Of a stretch of DNA of 64,000 nt, positions 16,344 to 24,412 are shown in pieces. This stretch comes from Nocardioides pelophilus (GTDB taxonomy: Bacteria > Actinomycetota > Actinomycetes > Propionibacteriales > Nocardioidaceae), in NCBI RefSeq assembly GCF_014180685.1, contig NZ_JACEHF010000005.1, positions 1 to 64,000 of the forward strand, in the 5' to 3' direction. Position 1 is the stretch's first letter; each line of letters opens with the position of its first letter. Position numbers and translations under genes: made by a program. The notes under the pieces are model-generated. The model was not told the origin of the DNA. It saw nothing but the letters and a program-made list of their open reading frames with translations, and ran no database searches.

Positions 16344-17215
16344 CGGACGGCGAGCAGGACCCGTCCGCGCGGATGCGCACGCCGCTCCTCACGCTGATCA
16401 CTGCCGAGGCGCTCGAGCGCGACTACCAGATGGTGGCCCAGCGACGGATCCGGAGCGGGGACCCGCGGCCGCACGGCCGCGACCGGGTCACCGGACGGCT
16501 CGGCGTGGTGGCCGTGGTCGCCATGTTCGGCGCCCTGGTCACACTGGCCGCGGTCCAGACCTCCCGCAACGCCGATGTCGACAGCGCCAGCCGGACGGCG
16601 TTGATCGACCGGATCGAGAACCGCCGGGAGCGGGTCCAGGCCCTCCAGGGCGAGATCGCCGACCGGCGCGAGGAGAACGCCAGCGCGGCGGAGGACCTGC
16701 TCGAGCTCGGCGACCGGGTCAACCGGGTCGAGGGGAACGCCGTCGACCTCGGCGCCGTCACCGGCTTCACCGCCGTGACCGGCGAGGGCATCCGGATCGA
16801 GCTCGACAACGCGCCGTACGCCGACCCGGACACCGAGCACATCCGCGACTCCGACCTGGCGCTGCTCGTGAACGCGCTGTGGACCGCCGGCGCGGAGGCG
16901 ATCTCGATCAACGGCCAGCGGATCACCCTGCGCACGGCGATCCGGAACTCCGGCACCCCGATCGAGGTCAACAGCACGGGCATCGCGCCGCCGTACGTCG
17001 TCCTGGCCATCGGCAACAGGGACACCCTCGCCGCCAACCTGGCGGAGACGAGCAGCGGCGCCGGCTTCGCGGTGCTGGCCGGCGACTACGGGTGGTCCTA
17101 CGACGTGGACAATGTCGACGAGCAGCGACTTCCTGCTGCGCCGGGACGGCTGCGGCAGCTACGGTCTGCCGAACAGCTGACGGATAGCGGACGACAGCCC
17201 CAAGGAGACGAGTAG
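16340..17215 (+). CDS. DUF881 family membrane-anchored protein (first copy)
   Basis: The 291-residue protein has a cytoplasmic N-terminus of about 50 residues, one membrane helix (about 52-72), an Arg/Glu-rich coiled-coil (about 85-135) and an extracytoplasmic DUF881 domain. The domain is marked by V-T-G-E-G-I-R-I-E-L-D-N-A and by L-V-N-A-L-W-T-A-G-A-E-A-I-S-I-N-G-Q-R. Function is unknown. It matches Rv1823 in position and is always found with the small basic protein and a second DUF881. ATGA overlap with the upstream gene. Confidence 0.87.
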   Translation: MTDGEQDPSARMRTPLLTLITAEALERDYQMVAQRRIRSGDPRPHGRDRVTGRLGVVAVVAMFGALVTLAAVQTSRNADVDSASRTALIDRIENRRERVQALQGEIADRREENASAAEDLLELGDRVNRVEGNAVDLGAVTGFTAVTGEGIRIELDNAPYADPDTEHIRDSDLALLVNALWTAGAEAISINGQRITLRTAIRNSGTPIEVNSTGIAPPYVVLAIGNRDTLAANLAETSSGAGFAVLAGDYGWSYDVDNVDEQRLPAAPGRLRQLRSAEQLTDSGRQPQGDE

Positions 17216-17217
17216 AC

Positions 17218-17550
17218 GTGATCGCAGTCCTCGGCCTGCTCGTCGGCGTCCTTCTCGGGTTCGTGTTCCAACCCGACGTCCCGCTCGGGCTGGAGCCCTA
17301 CCTCCCGATCGCGGTGGTCGCCGCACTCGACGCGGTCTTCGGTGCGCTCCGTGCCTACCTCGACGGGATCTTCGACGACAAGGTGTTCGTCGTCTCGTTC
17401 ATCAGCAACGTGATCATCGCGTCCGGCATCGTCTACCTCGGCGACCGGCTCGGCGTCGGTGGCCAGCTCTCGACCGGCGTGATCGTGGTCCTCGGCATCC
17501 GGATCTTCACCAACGTCGCCGCGATCCGAAGGCACGTGTTCCATGCCTGA
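17218..17550 (+). CDS. small basic family membrane protein (DUF1290, SbpA type)
   Basis: The 110-residue protein starts at GTG 17218 behind CAAGGAGACGAG. It has three hydrophobic segments (about 1-18, 27-45 and 58-80) with D-A-V-F-G-A-L-R-A between the second and third. This is the DUF1290/small basic protein family, sandwiched between two DUF881 proteins as in M. tuberculosis (Rv1824). It is probably part of a membrane complex; its role is not known. Overlaps the following gene by 8 bases. Confidence 0.88.
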   Translation: MIAVLGLLVGVLLGFVFQPDVPLGLEPYLPIAVVAALDAVFGALRAYLDGIFDDKVFVVSFISNVIIASGIVYLGDRLGVGGQLSTGVIVVLGIRIFTNVAAIRRHVFHA

Positions 17551-18304
17551 CGACGCCGACCAGGCCGACCAGGCCGACCAGGTCGATCCCGGCCCCCGGC
17601 AGCGGATCTGGTCCGCTCTGCTCAAGCCGACCCGCAGCCAGATCGTGGTCGGCCTGCTGCTGGCCGTGGTCGGGTTCGCGGGGGTGACCCAGGTGCGGGT
17701 CAACCAGACCGACGACACCTACTCGGGGCAGCGTGAGCAGGAGCTGATCGACATCCTGTCCGCGCTGGCCGGCACCCGCCAGCGGGCCGAGGACCAGATC
17801 GCCGAGCTCGAGGAGGTCCGCGACGACCTCCGCGACGACACCAGCAAGCGGCAGGCGGCGCTCGAGCAGGCGCAGGAGGACGTCGACGAGCTCAACGTCC
17901 TGGCCGGCCTGGTGCCGGTCACCGGGCCCGGGATCCGGATCACGATCGTGGAGGAGACCGGCCGGGTGTCCCTCTCCTCGTTCCTCGACACCATCCAGGA
18001 GCTGCGCACCGTCGGCGCCGAGGCGATGCAGCTCAACGGCACGGTGCGGATCGTCGCCCAGACCTCCTTCGAGGAGACCGAGGGCGGGTTCGTGGTCGAC
18101 GGCGAGCTGGTCGAGGCGCCGTACGTCCTGGACGTCATCGGGGAGCCGTCGGTCCTCGCGCCCGCGCTGGAGTTCCTCCTCGGCCCGAAGCAGCAGATCC
18201 AGGAGGACGGCGCCGACCTGGAGGTCGACGAGCTGAGCTCGATCGACATCGAGGCCGTCCGCTCGCCCGAGGAGCCTGACTTCTCCGCACCCGACCCGGG
18301 TTAG
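17543..18304 (+). CDS. DUF881 family membrane-anchored protein (second copy)
   Basis: The 253-residue protein begins with three exact nine-base repeats that encode A-D-Q A-D-Q A-D-Q (about 17555-17581). Next come a membrane helix (about 38-55), a coiled-coil of about 50 residues rich in Glu/Asp/Arg, and a DUF881 domain (V-T-G-P-G-I-R-I-T-I, I-Q-E-L-R-T-V-G-A-E-A-M-Q-L-N-G). The protein is acidic overall, unlike the first copy. Positional match to Rv1825. The two DUF881 copies with the DUF1290 protein between them probably form one envelope assembly. Confidence 0.87.
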   Translation: MPDDADQADQADQVDPGPRQRIWSALLKPTRSQIVVGLLLAVVGFAGVTQVRVNQTDDTYSGQREQELIDILSALAGTRQRAEDQIAELEEVRDDLRDDTSKRQAALEQAQEDVDELNVLAGLVPVTGPGIRITIVEETGRVSLSSFLDTIQELRTVGAEAMQLNGTVRIVAQTSFEETEGGFVVDGELVEAPYVLDVIGEPSVLAPALEFLLGPKQQIQEDGADLEVDELSSIDIEAVRSPEEPDFSAPDPG

Positions 18305-18310
18305 TAGCCT
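18305..18310 (+). promoter_or_regulatory. leaderless-type -10 element of gcvH
   Basis: TAGCCT ends 8 bases before ATG 18319, with no ribosome site between. It overlaps the stop region of the upstream gene. Confidence 0.4.
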
Positions 18311-18318
18311 TCACCACC

Positions 18319-18705
18319 ATGACCCCTGACGACCTCAAGTACACCGTCGAGCACGAGTGGCTCCGCACCCCCGGAGAGCAGCCGGAATCGGTGCGGGTCG
18401 GCATCACGGACTTCGCCCAGGACGCCCTCGGCGACATCGTCTACGTCTCGCTCCCCGAGGTCGGCACGTCGGTCACCGCAGGCAGTCCGTGCGGTGAGCT
18501 CGAGTCCACCAAGTCCGTCAGCGACGTCTACGCCCCGGTCGGCGGCGAGGTGGTCGCCCGCAACGAGGCGCTCGACGCGACCCCCGAGCTGGTCAACAGC
18601 GACCCGTACGGCGAGGGCTGGCTGTTCGAGATCGTCCCGTCCGAGGTCGCTGAGCTCGACCAGTTGCTCGATGCGGCCGGCTACGAAGCGCAGATCGCCG
18701 GCTGA
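18319..18705 (+). CDS. gcvH: glycine cleavage system H protein
   Basis: The 128-residue protein is of standard length. The lipoylated lysine is Lys65 in E-S-T-K-S-V-S-D, with the upstream Y-T-V-E-H-E-W-L and downstream N-S-D-P-Y-G-E-G-W-L family marks. It carries the aminomethyl group on its lipoyl arm between the P, T and L proteins. It lies in the same cluster as gcvP (21490) but is separated from it by four regulatory genes; gcvT is not in the window. Confidence 0.96.
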   Translation: MTPDDLKYTVEHEWLRTPGEQPESVRVGITDFAQDALGDIVYVSLPEVGTSVTAGSPCGELESTKSVSDVYAPVGGEVVARNEALDATPELVNSDPYGEGWLFEIVPSEVAELDQLLDAAGYEAQIAG

Positions 18706-18799
18706 CCCGCTCGTCGGTGCCCCGGACCTTGCTCCGACAGGTGTAGGTTTCCAACCATCGACCTCATCCTCACCCTGAGGGAACGCTCGAGGAGAACTG

Positions 18800-19309
18800 A
18801 TGCCCTTCTGCACCGCTTGCGGTCGACAGAACCCCGACGACGCCAGGTTCTGCTCCCAGTGCGGGACCCGCTTGGTCGCACCTGAACCGACGATCGAGCC
18901 AGGGGACGCCACCGCCACGATCAGCTTCCCCGGCGCCGACAAGGTCGAGACCTCCGACCGGCAGCTCAGCCCGATCGACGCTGCTGCGGTCGACGCGCTG
19001 CCGGTGGGCTCGGCGCTGCTCGTGGTCCAGAAGGGGCCGGGTGCGGGCAGCCGCTTCCTGCTCGACCAGGACGTGGTCAACGCCGGCCGCCACCCCGACA
19101 GCGAGATCTTCCTCGACGACGTCACCGTGTCGCGCCGGCACGCGATCTTCAACCGCACCGGCGACGGCTATACGGTGAGCGACGTCGGGAGCCTCAACGG
19201 CACCTACGTCAACCGCGACCGGATCGAGACGATCGGCCTCACCGACGGCGACGAGGTGCAGATCGGGAAGTACCGGTTGGTGTTCTTCGCAGGTCACGAG
19301 GACGTCTGA
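18800..19309 (+). CDS. garA: GarA/OdhI-type FHA protein with N-terminal zinc ribbon
   Basis: The 169-residue protein has a C4 zinc ribbon at residues 4-21 (C-x2-C, x10, C-x2-C), a Thr-containing segment (A-T-A-T-I-S-F near 37-43) and an FHA domain (about 85-165). The FHA domain has A-G-R-H-P-D-S, S-R-R-H-A and G-S-L-N-G-T-Y-V-N-R. The FHA part closely resembles M. tuberculosis GarA (Rv1827), which inhibits 2-oxoglutarate dehydrogenase and NAD-glutamate dehydrogenase until phosphorylated by PknB/PknG. As I recall it, the GarA N-terminus carries an E-T-T-x-x-F phospho-motif and no zinc ribbon, so this is a domain-swapped variant. A GAGGAGAACTG ribosome site supports the ATG. Confidence 0.9.
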   Translation: MPFCTACGRQNPDDARFCSQCGTRLVAPEPTIEPGDATATISFPGADKVETSDRQLSPIDAAAVDALPVGSALLVVQKGPGAGSRFLLDQDVVNAGRHPDSEIFLDDVTVSRRHAIFNRTGDGYTVSDVGSLNGTYVNRDRIETIGLTDGDEVQIGKYRLVFFAGHEDV

Positions 19310-19314
19310 ATCTC

Positions 19315-20046
19315 GTGGGGGTCCAGTCCGCCGAGCATCACGAGGCGCTTCTCAACATCGGCCAGGTCCTCGATCTGCTGCGCCCGGACTTCCCCGACAT
19401 CACGATCCCCAAGATCCGATTCTGGGAGGGCGAGGGGCTGATCAAGCCCCAGCGCACGCCGGCCGGCTACCGCAAGTTCTCCGCGCACGACGTGGACCGG
19501 CTCCGCTACGTCCTGCGCATGAAGCGCGACCACTACCTGCCACTGGGGGTCATCCGCGAGCACCTCGACGCGATCGACCGAGGCCTCCAGCCGCCGCAGA
19601 TCGACCAGGTCGTCCCGACCGTCCCGAAGGTGGCGCTCGCCGCCGACGGGCTGCCGGCAGCCGAGTCGTTCCGGCGCACCGACAAGTTCCGACTCTCGCG
19701 CAAGGAGCTGGTGAAGATCGCGGAGATCGGCGACGAGCTGCTCGGCCAGCTCGAGGCCTACGGTCTGATCGCGCCGGGGCCGACCGGCCACTACGACACC
19801 GACGCGCTGGTGATCGCCCAGGCCGCGAAGGAGCTCGCCGAGTTCGGGCTCGAGCCCCGGCACCTCCGTGCGTTCAAGACCGCAGCCGACCGCGAGGTCG
19901 GGCTGGTCGAGCAGGTCGTCGCCCCCGTACGCCGCGGCCGCGACGCGTCAGCCTCGGCCCGCGCGGAGGAAGCGATCAGCGAGATCGCTGCGCTGTCGGT
20001 CCGGCTCCACGCGACCTTGGTCAAAGCCGGTCTGCGCCGCCTCTGA
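19315..20046 (+). CDS. ftsR: MerR-family regulator, FtsR/Rv1828 type
   Basis: The 243-residue protein has an N-terminal MerR winged helix with I-R-F-W-E-G-E-G-L-I and R-T-P-A-G-Y-R-K-F (about 15-75), then a long C-terminal region. A second helix-turn-helix-like segment sits near 120-165. It matches Rv1828 and C. glutamicum FtsR in position and type; FtsR activates ftsZ. GTG 19315 lies five bases after the garA stop, so garA and this gene are likely co-transcribed. The first residues M-G-V-Q could be shortened. Confidence 0.88.
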   Translation: MGVQSAEHHEALLNIGQVLDLLRPDFPDITIPKIRFWEGEGLIKPQRTPAGYRKFSAHDVDRLRYVLRMKRDHYLPLGVIREHLDAIDRGLQPPQIDQVVPTVPKVALAADGLPAAESFRRTDKFRLSRKELVKIAEIGDELLGQLEAYGLIAPGPTGHYDTDALVIAQAAKELAEFGLEPRHLRAFKTAADREVGLVEQVVAPVRRGRDASASARAEEAISEIAALSVRLHATLVKAGLRRL

Positions 20047-20076
20047 GGGTCTGCCTCCGATGCTTCTCGCGCGGAG

Positions 20077-20082
20077 TACGCT
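20077..20082 (+). promoter_or_regulatory. leaderless-type -10 element of the DUF151 gene
   Basis: TACGCT ends 6 bases before ATG 20089; no ribosome site is visible. Confidence 0.4.
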
Positions 20083-20088
20083 GATCCC

Positions 20089-20556
20089 ATGCGCGAGGTC
20101 GACGTGATGGGCGTAAGGGTGGAGATGCCCTCCAACCAGCCGATCGTGCTGTTGCGCGAGGTGTCGGGCGACCGCTACCTGCCGATCTGGATCGGCGCCG
20201 TCGAGGCGACGGCGATCGCGTTCGCCCAGCAGGGCGTGGTGCCGCCGCGGCCGCTCACCCACGACCTGATGAAGGACATCCTCGCCGCGACCGGCAACGA
20301 GCTGAGCCAGGTGCGGATCACCGACGTGAAGGACGGCGTCTTCTACGCGACCCTGGTCTTCGGCTCGGGTGCGGAGGTGAGCGCGCGGCCCTCCGACTCG
20401 ATCGCGCTCGCGCTGCGCACGGGCACCACGATCTACTGCTCGGACGACGTCCTCGACGAGGCCGGCCTCGCCGTACCCGCCGAGCAGGAGGACGAGGTCG
20501 AGAAGTTCCGCGAGTTCCTCGACCACGTGTCGCCCGAGGACTTCGAGGCTCACTGA
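20089..20556 (+). CDS. bifunctional nuclease domain protein (DUF151)
   Basis: The 155-residue protein has a DUF151 domain throughout, with L-P-I-W-I-G-A-V-E-A-T-A-I near 27-39, R-P-L-T-H-D-L-M near 51 and A-R-P-S-D-S-I-A-L-A-L-R near 102. These are the conserved blocks of the family, which in plants shows combined RNase/DNase activity. The bacterial role is unclear. It equals Rv1829 in cluster position, between the two MerR genes. Confidence 0.88.
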   Translation: MREVDVMGVRVEMPSNQPIVLLREVSGDRYLPIWIGAVEATAIAFAQQGVVPPRPLTHDLMKDILAATGNELSQVRITDVKDGVFYATLVFGSGAEVSARPSDSIALALRTGTTIYCSDDVLDEAGLAVPAEQEDEVEKFREFLDHVSPEDFEAH

Positions 20557-20570
20557 CGCCCTGGAACGGG

Positions 20571-20597
20571 CTCTCACCCTCAAGTTGAGGGTGAGAG
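20571..20597. promoter_or_regulatory. 27-base palindrome, probable MerR-type operator
   Basis: A perfect inverted repeat with 13-base arms (CTCTCACCCTCAA and its complement) surrounds a single central G. The core CCTCAA/TTGAGG is the half-site style of MerR-family operators such as that of SoxR. It sits 89 bases before the MerR gene at 20686 and just after the DUF151 stop, so it is a candidate site for the product of 20686 (autoregulation) or of 19315. No U-run follows, which argues against a simple terminator. Confidence 0.7.
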
Positions 20598-20621
20598 TTG
20601 CGACACGCCGGGTGACGGTCT

Positions 20622-20650
20622 TTGACCGCACCTCGGCAGCGCCGTACCTT
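20622..20650 (+). promoter_or_regulatory. candidate sigma-70 promoter of the second MerR gene
   Basis: TTGACC (20622-20627) and TACCTT (20645-20650) are separated by 17 bases. The element lies downstream of the palindrome at 20571 and about 35 bases before the GTG start. Confidence 0.5.
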
Positions 20651-20685
20651 GAAGAGTCAACCCCAACGGACCTCCGGAGGACCGA

Positions 20686-21282
20686 GTGAACGAGCACCAG
20701 CCCGACGCAGGCAGCCAGGCTGCCGACGTCGCCGCCGGCGTCGCCGAGGAGCAGGGTCTGCTCTTCACCGACGACGTGTCACCGCTTCCGAGCGACCTCG
20801 GCTACCGCGGTCCGACCGCCTGCAACGCGGCGGGGATCACCTACCGCCAGCTCGACTACTGGGCCCGCACCGGCCTGATCGAGCCGAGCGTGCGCGGCGC
20901 GACCGGCAGCGGCTCGCAGCGCCTCTACAGCTTCCGCGACATCCTGATCCTCAAGGTGATCAAGCGACTGCTCGACGCCGGCATCTCGCTGCAGCAGATC
21001 CGCACCGCCGTCGTCCACCTGCGCGAGCGGGGCACCGACGACCTGACGCAGGTCACCCTGATGAGCGACGGCGCCTCGGTCTACGAGTGCACCAGCAACG
21101 ACGAGGTCATCGATCTCCTCCAGGGCGGGCAGGGCGTCTTCGGCATCGCGATCGGCGGTGTCTGGCGCGAGATCGAGGGCACCCTCGCCGAGCTCCCGAG
21201 CGAGCACGCCGCGCAGGACCCGGTCGAGACGCTGGCCGGTGACGAGCTCGCCGCGCGACGCGCGGCGCGCACCGCGGGCTGA
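20686..21282 (+). CDS. MerR-family regulator, Rv1830 type
   Basis: The 198-residue protein starts at GTG 20686 behind CGGAGG. It has a MerR helix-turn-helix (about 42-110) with I-T-Y-R-Q-L-D-Y-W-A-R-T-G-L-I and G-S-Q-R-L-Y-S-F-R-D. A C-terminal effector region follows (about 115-175), with a G-Q-G-V-F-G-I-A-I stretch. It corresponds to Rv1830, the second MerR regulator of this cluster, implicated in mycobacterial growth and division control. The large palindrome upstream is a likely autoregulatory site. Confidence 0.88.
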   Translation: MNEHQPDAGSQAADVAAGVAEEQGLLFTDDVSPLPSDLGYRGPTACNAAGITYRQLDYWARTGLIEPSVRGATGSGSQRLYSFRDILILKVIKRLLDAGISLQQIRTAVVHLRERGTDDLTQVTLMSDGASVYECTSNDEVIDLLQGGQGVFGIAIGGVWREIEGTLAELPSEHAAQDPVETLAGDELAARRAARTAG

Positions 21283-21302
21283 GACACCGCTGCGGCCTGG
21301 GA

Positions 21303-21308
21303 TACCCT
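21303..21308 (+). promoter_or_regulatory. -10 element for the gcvP leader
   Basis: TACCCT with a weak -35 (TGAGAC at 21280-21285, 17-base spacer). Transcription would begin near 21315, just before the glycine aptamer. Confidence 0.45.
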
Positions 21309-21325
21309 GGGCCTGCTGTTGATCC

Positions 21326-21458
21326 CGCGTGGGAGAGACAGGATCCCTGGTGATCCTGCGCCGAAGGGGCAATTCCTCCCCGGAAACTCTCAGGCACGAC
21401 GCCCCCGCGGAGCAGGCGACTGTGGAGCCGCGACCTTGCGGTGACAGAGGGGGAGGGT
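21326..21458 (+). ncRNA. glycine riboswitch upstream of gcvP
   Basis: The leader carries the conserved glycine-aptamer core. GGGAGAGA (21331-21338) pairs with the later CTCTCAGGCAC; CGCCGAAGGGGCAA (21359-21372) and CCCGGAAACTCTCAGG (21379-21394) are the other core segments. A second region (about 21397-21458) shows GACTGTGGAG and GACAGAGGGGGAGGG but lacks a full second aptamer core. This looks like a singlet aptamer with a degenerate (ghost) partner. It should switch on gcvP when glycine is abundant, as is usual for glycine-cleavage genes. The mechanism (transcription or translation) is not clear from sequence; the GAGGAG ribosome site lies about 20 bases beyond. Confidence 0.9.
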
Positions 21459-21489
21459 GACGTGATCGTGCGATCCGAGGAGCCCTCTC

Positions 21490-24375
21490 TTGTCCGACCA
21501 GCCCACTCTCCCTGAGCTCGACGCCGCGCTGCCGTTCATCGAGCGGCACATCGGCCCCGACCAGGCCGCGGTCGCCACGATGCTCGACCGGCTCGGCTTC
21601 GCCTCCCTCGACGCGTTGATGGACGCCGCCGTCCCCGGCGGGATCCGTACGTCGGCCCCGCTGGACCTGCCGGCCGCGCTGAGCGAGGCGGCGGTGGCCG
21701 ACGAGCTCCGCTCGCTCGCCGGGTCGAACCACCCGGGTGAGCCCATGATCGGGCTGGGCTACCACGCGACGATCACGCCGCCGGTCGTTCGTCGCAACGT
21801 GCTCGAGGACCCCAGCTGGTACACCGCCTACACGCCCTACCAGCCCGAGATCTCCCAGGGCCGGCTCGAGGCGCTGCTCAACTTCCAGACCATGATCAGC
21901 GACCTGACCGGCCTGCCGACCGCGGGCTCGTCGCTCCTCGACGAGGGCACCGCGGCAGCGGAGGCGCTCGCGCTCGTCCACCGTGCGCGTCGCAACCTGG
22001 CCGGTCCGTTCGTGCTCGACGCCGACGCGCTGCCGCAGACGATCGACGTCGTCCGCACCCGGGCCGAGGCGATCGGCGTGGAGGTCGTGGTCGCCGACCT
22101 GTCGGGCGGTCTGCCCGACGGTGAGGTCGCCGGCGTCCTGATCCAGTACCCCGGCGCCTCGGGCCGGGTCCTCGACCCGCGGCCTCTGGTCGACGCCGTC
22201 CACGAACGCGGCGGGCTCGCCGTCGTGGCCGCCGACCTGCTCGCGCTGACCGTCCTCGAGGCGCCCGGCTCGTTCGGCGCCGACGTCGTGGTCGGGTCCA
22301 GCCAGCGCTTCGGCGTCCCGCTGTTCTACGGCGGGCCGCACGCCGGCTTCATGAGCGTCAGCGCGGGGCTGGAGCGCCAGATCCCCGGCCGCCTGGTGGG
22401 GGTCTCGCTCGACGCCGAGGGGCGTCCGGCGTACCGGCTCGCGCTGCAGACCCGCGAGCAGCACATCCGGCGTGACAAGGCGACGTCGAACATCTGCACC
22501 GCCCAGGTGCTGCTGGCCGTCGCGGCATCGATGTACGCCGTCTACCACGGTCCCGAGGGCCTGCGGCAGATCGCGACCCGGACCCACCGCTACGCCGCGG
22601 TCCTCGCGCGCGCTCTCTCCGCGGGCGGGTTCGCGCCGGCGCACGAGACCTTCTTCGACACCCTCACCGTGCCGGTCCCAGGTCGCGCGGCCGCCGTGGT
22701 CCTGGCCGCGCGCAGCCTGGGGGTGCACCTGCGCCTGGTCGACGCCGACACGGTCGCGTTGTCGACCTCGGAGTGCACCACCCGCGCCACCGTGATCGCG
22801 GTGCTCACGGCGTTCGGCATCGAGGGTGCCGACATCGACGACATCGACCGGTCGACCTCCGAGGCGCTGCCGTCGGAGCTGCGACGGACCACGGAGTTCC
22901 TGACCCACCCGGTCTTCAACAGCCACCACAACGAGACGTCGATGCTGCGCTACCTGCACCGGCTCTCCAACCGCGACTACGCCCTGGACCGCGGCATGAT
23001 CCCGCTCGGCTCGTGCACGATGAAGCTCAACGCGACCACGGAGATGGAGCCGATCTCGCTGCCCGGCTTCGCCGACCTGCATCCCTTCGTGCCGGCCGGG
23101 GACGCTGCCGGCTACCGCCGGCTCGTCGACGAGCTCGAGGGCTGGCTGGCCGAGGTCACGGGCTACGACAAGGTGTCGATCCAGCCGAACGCCGGCTCCC
23201 AGGGTGAGTTCGCAGGGATGCTCGCCATTCGGGCGTTCCACGATGCGCAGGGTGACCATGATCGGCGCGTGTGCTTGATCCCGTCGTCGGCCCACGGCAC
23301 CAACCCGGCCTCCGCCGTGATGGCCGGCATGTCGGTCGTCGTGGTCAAGGCCAACGACGACGGCACCGTCGACCTCGACGACCTGCGCGCGAAGTGCGAG
23401 CAGCACGCCGACACCCTCGCCGCGATCATGGTGACCTACCCGTCGACGCACGGTGTCTACGAGGAGACGATCACCGAGCTGTGCGAGATCGTCCACGAGC
23501 ACGGTGGTCAGGTCTACATCGACGGCGCCAACTTCAACGCGCTGCTCGGCTACGCGAAGCCGGGGCAGTTCGGAGGCGACGTCTCCCACCTCAACCTGCA
23601 CAAGACGTTCTGCATCCCGCACGGCGGCGGTGGCCCGGGAGTCGGTCCGGTCGCGGTCCGGTCGCACCTGGCGCCGTACCTCCCGTCGCACCCGCTGCAC
23701 CCGGAGGAGTCCAAGCGCGAGGGCGTCGGCCCGATCAGCGCCGCGCCGTACGGCTCGACCGGGATCCTGCCGATCTCGTGGGCCTACGTTCGGTTGATGG
23801 GGGCCGAGGGCCTCACCCGGGCGACTGCGGTCGCGGTGCTGACCGCCAACTACGTGGCCGCGCGGCTGGGCGAGCACTACCCGGTGCTGTACCGCGGCGA
23901 GTCCGGGCTGGTCGCGCACGAGTGCATCCTCGACCTGCGCGACATCACCAAGGAGACCGGCGTCTCGGTCGACGATGTCGCGAAGCGCCTCATCGACTAC
24001 GGCTTCCACGCTCCGACCATGTCGTTCCCGGTGGCCGGCACCTTGATGGTCGAGCCCACCGAGTCGGAGGACCTGGTCGAGCTCGATCGGTTCTGCGACG
24101 CGATGATCGCGATCAAGGGCGAGGTCGACCGGGTCCGGTCCGGCGAGTGGAAGGTCGACGAGTCGCCGCTCCACTTCGCCCCGCACACCGCGCTGGCGCT
24201 GGTGGGGGAGTGGGACCGCGCCTACACGCGCGAGGAGGCGGTCTTCCCGTCCGGCACCGCCGGCCCCAACGGATCCGGCGACAAGTACTGGCCGCCGGTC
24301 GCCCGCATCGACCAGGCGTACGGCGACCGCAACCTCGTGTGTTCCTGCCCACCGGTCGACGCCTACGCCGAGTAG
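21490..24375 (+). CDS. gcvP: glycine dehydrogenase (aminomethyl-transferring), P protein
   Basis: This 961-residue, single-chain P protein has full family length. The N-half has E-R-H-I-G-P and [11 protein letters not shown]. The C-half holds the pyridoxal-phosphate lysine, Lys705 in N-L-H-K-T-F, and G-G-G-G-P-G-V-G-P. It decarboxylates glycine and loads the aminomethyl group onto GcvH. The start is a TTG at 21490: GAGGAG lies 6-11 bases upstream, and the first residues M-S-D-Q-P-T-L lead straight into the family N-terminus. Preceded by a glycine riboswitch. Confidence 0.96.
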   Translation: MSDQPTLPELDAALPFIERHIGPDQAAVATMLDRLGFASLDALMDAAVPGGIRTSAPLDLPAALSEAAVADELRSLAGSNHPGEPMIGLGYHATITPPVVRRNVLEDPSWYTAYTPYQPEISQGRLEALLNFQTMISDLTGLPTAGSSLLDEGTAAAEALALVHRARRNLAGPFVLDADALPQTIDVVRTRAEAIGVEVVVADLSGGLPDGEVAGVLIQYPGASGRVLDPRPLVDAVHERGGLAVVAADLLALTVLEAPGSFGADVVVGSSQRFGVPLFYGGPHAGFMSVSAGLERQIPGRLVGVSLDAEGRPAYRLALQTREQHIRRDKATSNICTAQVLLAVAASMYAVYHGPEGLRQIATRTHRYAAVLARALSAGGFAPAHETFFDTLTVPVPGRAAAVVLAARSLGVHLRLVDADTVALSTSECTTRATVIAVLTAFGIEGADIDDIDRSTSEALPSELRRTTEFLTHPVFNSHHNETSMLRYLHRLSNRDYALDRGMIPLGSCTMKLNATTEMEPISLPGFADLHPFVPAGDAAGYRRLVDELEGWLAEVTGYDKVSIQPNAGSQGEFAGMLAIRAFHDAQGDHDRRVCLIPSSAHGTNPASAVMAGMSVVVVKANDDGTVDLDDLRAKCEQHADTLAAIMVTYPSTHGVYEETITELCEIVHEHGGQVYIDGANFNALLGYAKPGQFGGDVSHLNLHKTFCIPHGGGGPGVGPVAVRSHLAPYLPSHPLHPEESKREGVGPISAAPYGSTGILPISWAYVRLMGAEGLTRATAVAVLTANYVAARLGEHYPVLYRGESGLVAHECILDLRDITKETGVSVDDVAKRLIDYGFHAPTMSFPVAGTLMVEPTESEDLVELDRFCDAMIAIKGEVDRVRSGEWKVDESPLHFAPHTALALVGEWDRAYTREEAVFPSGTAGPNGSGDKYWPPVARIDQAYGDRNLVCSCPPVDAYAE

Positions 24376-24379
24376 CCTG
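24374..24379 (+). promoter_or_regulatory. candidate -10 element of the PilZ glycosyltransferase gene
   Basis: TAGCCT overlaps the gcvP stop codon. A transcript starting near 24386 would have a short leader with the GAGGGGGAC ribosome site before ATG 24413, allowing expression independent of gcvP. Confidence 0.35.
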
Positions 24380-24412
24380 ACCCGGAAAGTCACGGGCGAG
24401 GGGGACAACGGT

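Noticed and set aside
17555-17581. Three nine-base repeats suggesting a tandem repeat element
   Set aside because: It is inside the second DUF881 gene and simply encodes A-D-Q three times; it is noted in that gene entry.
20779-24408. 1209-residue minus-strand frame opposite gcvP
   Set aside because: It is low in complexity (Arg, Gly, Val, Asp) and without recognisable domains; it is a shadow of gcvP and its neighbours.
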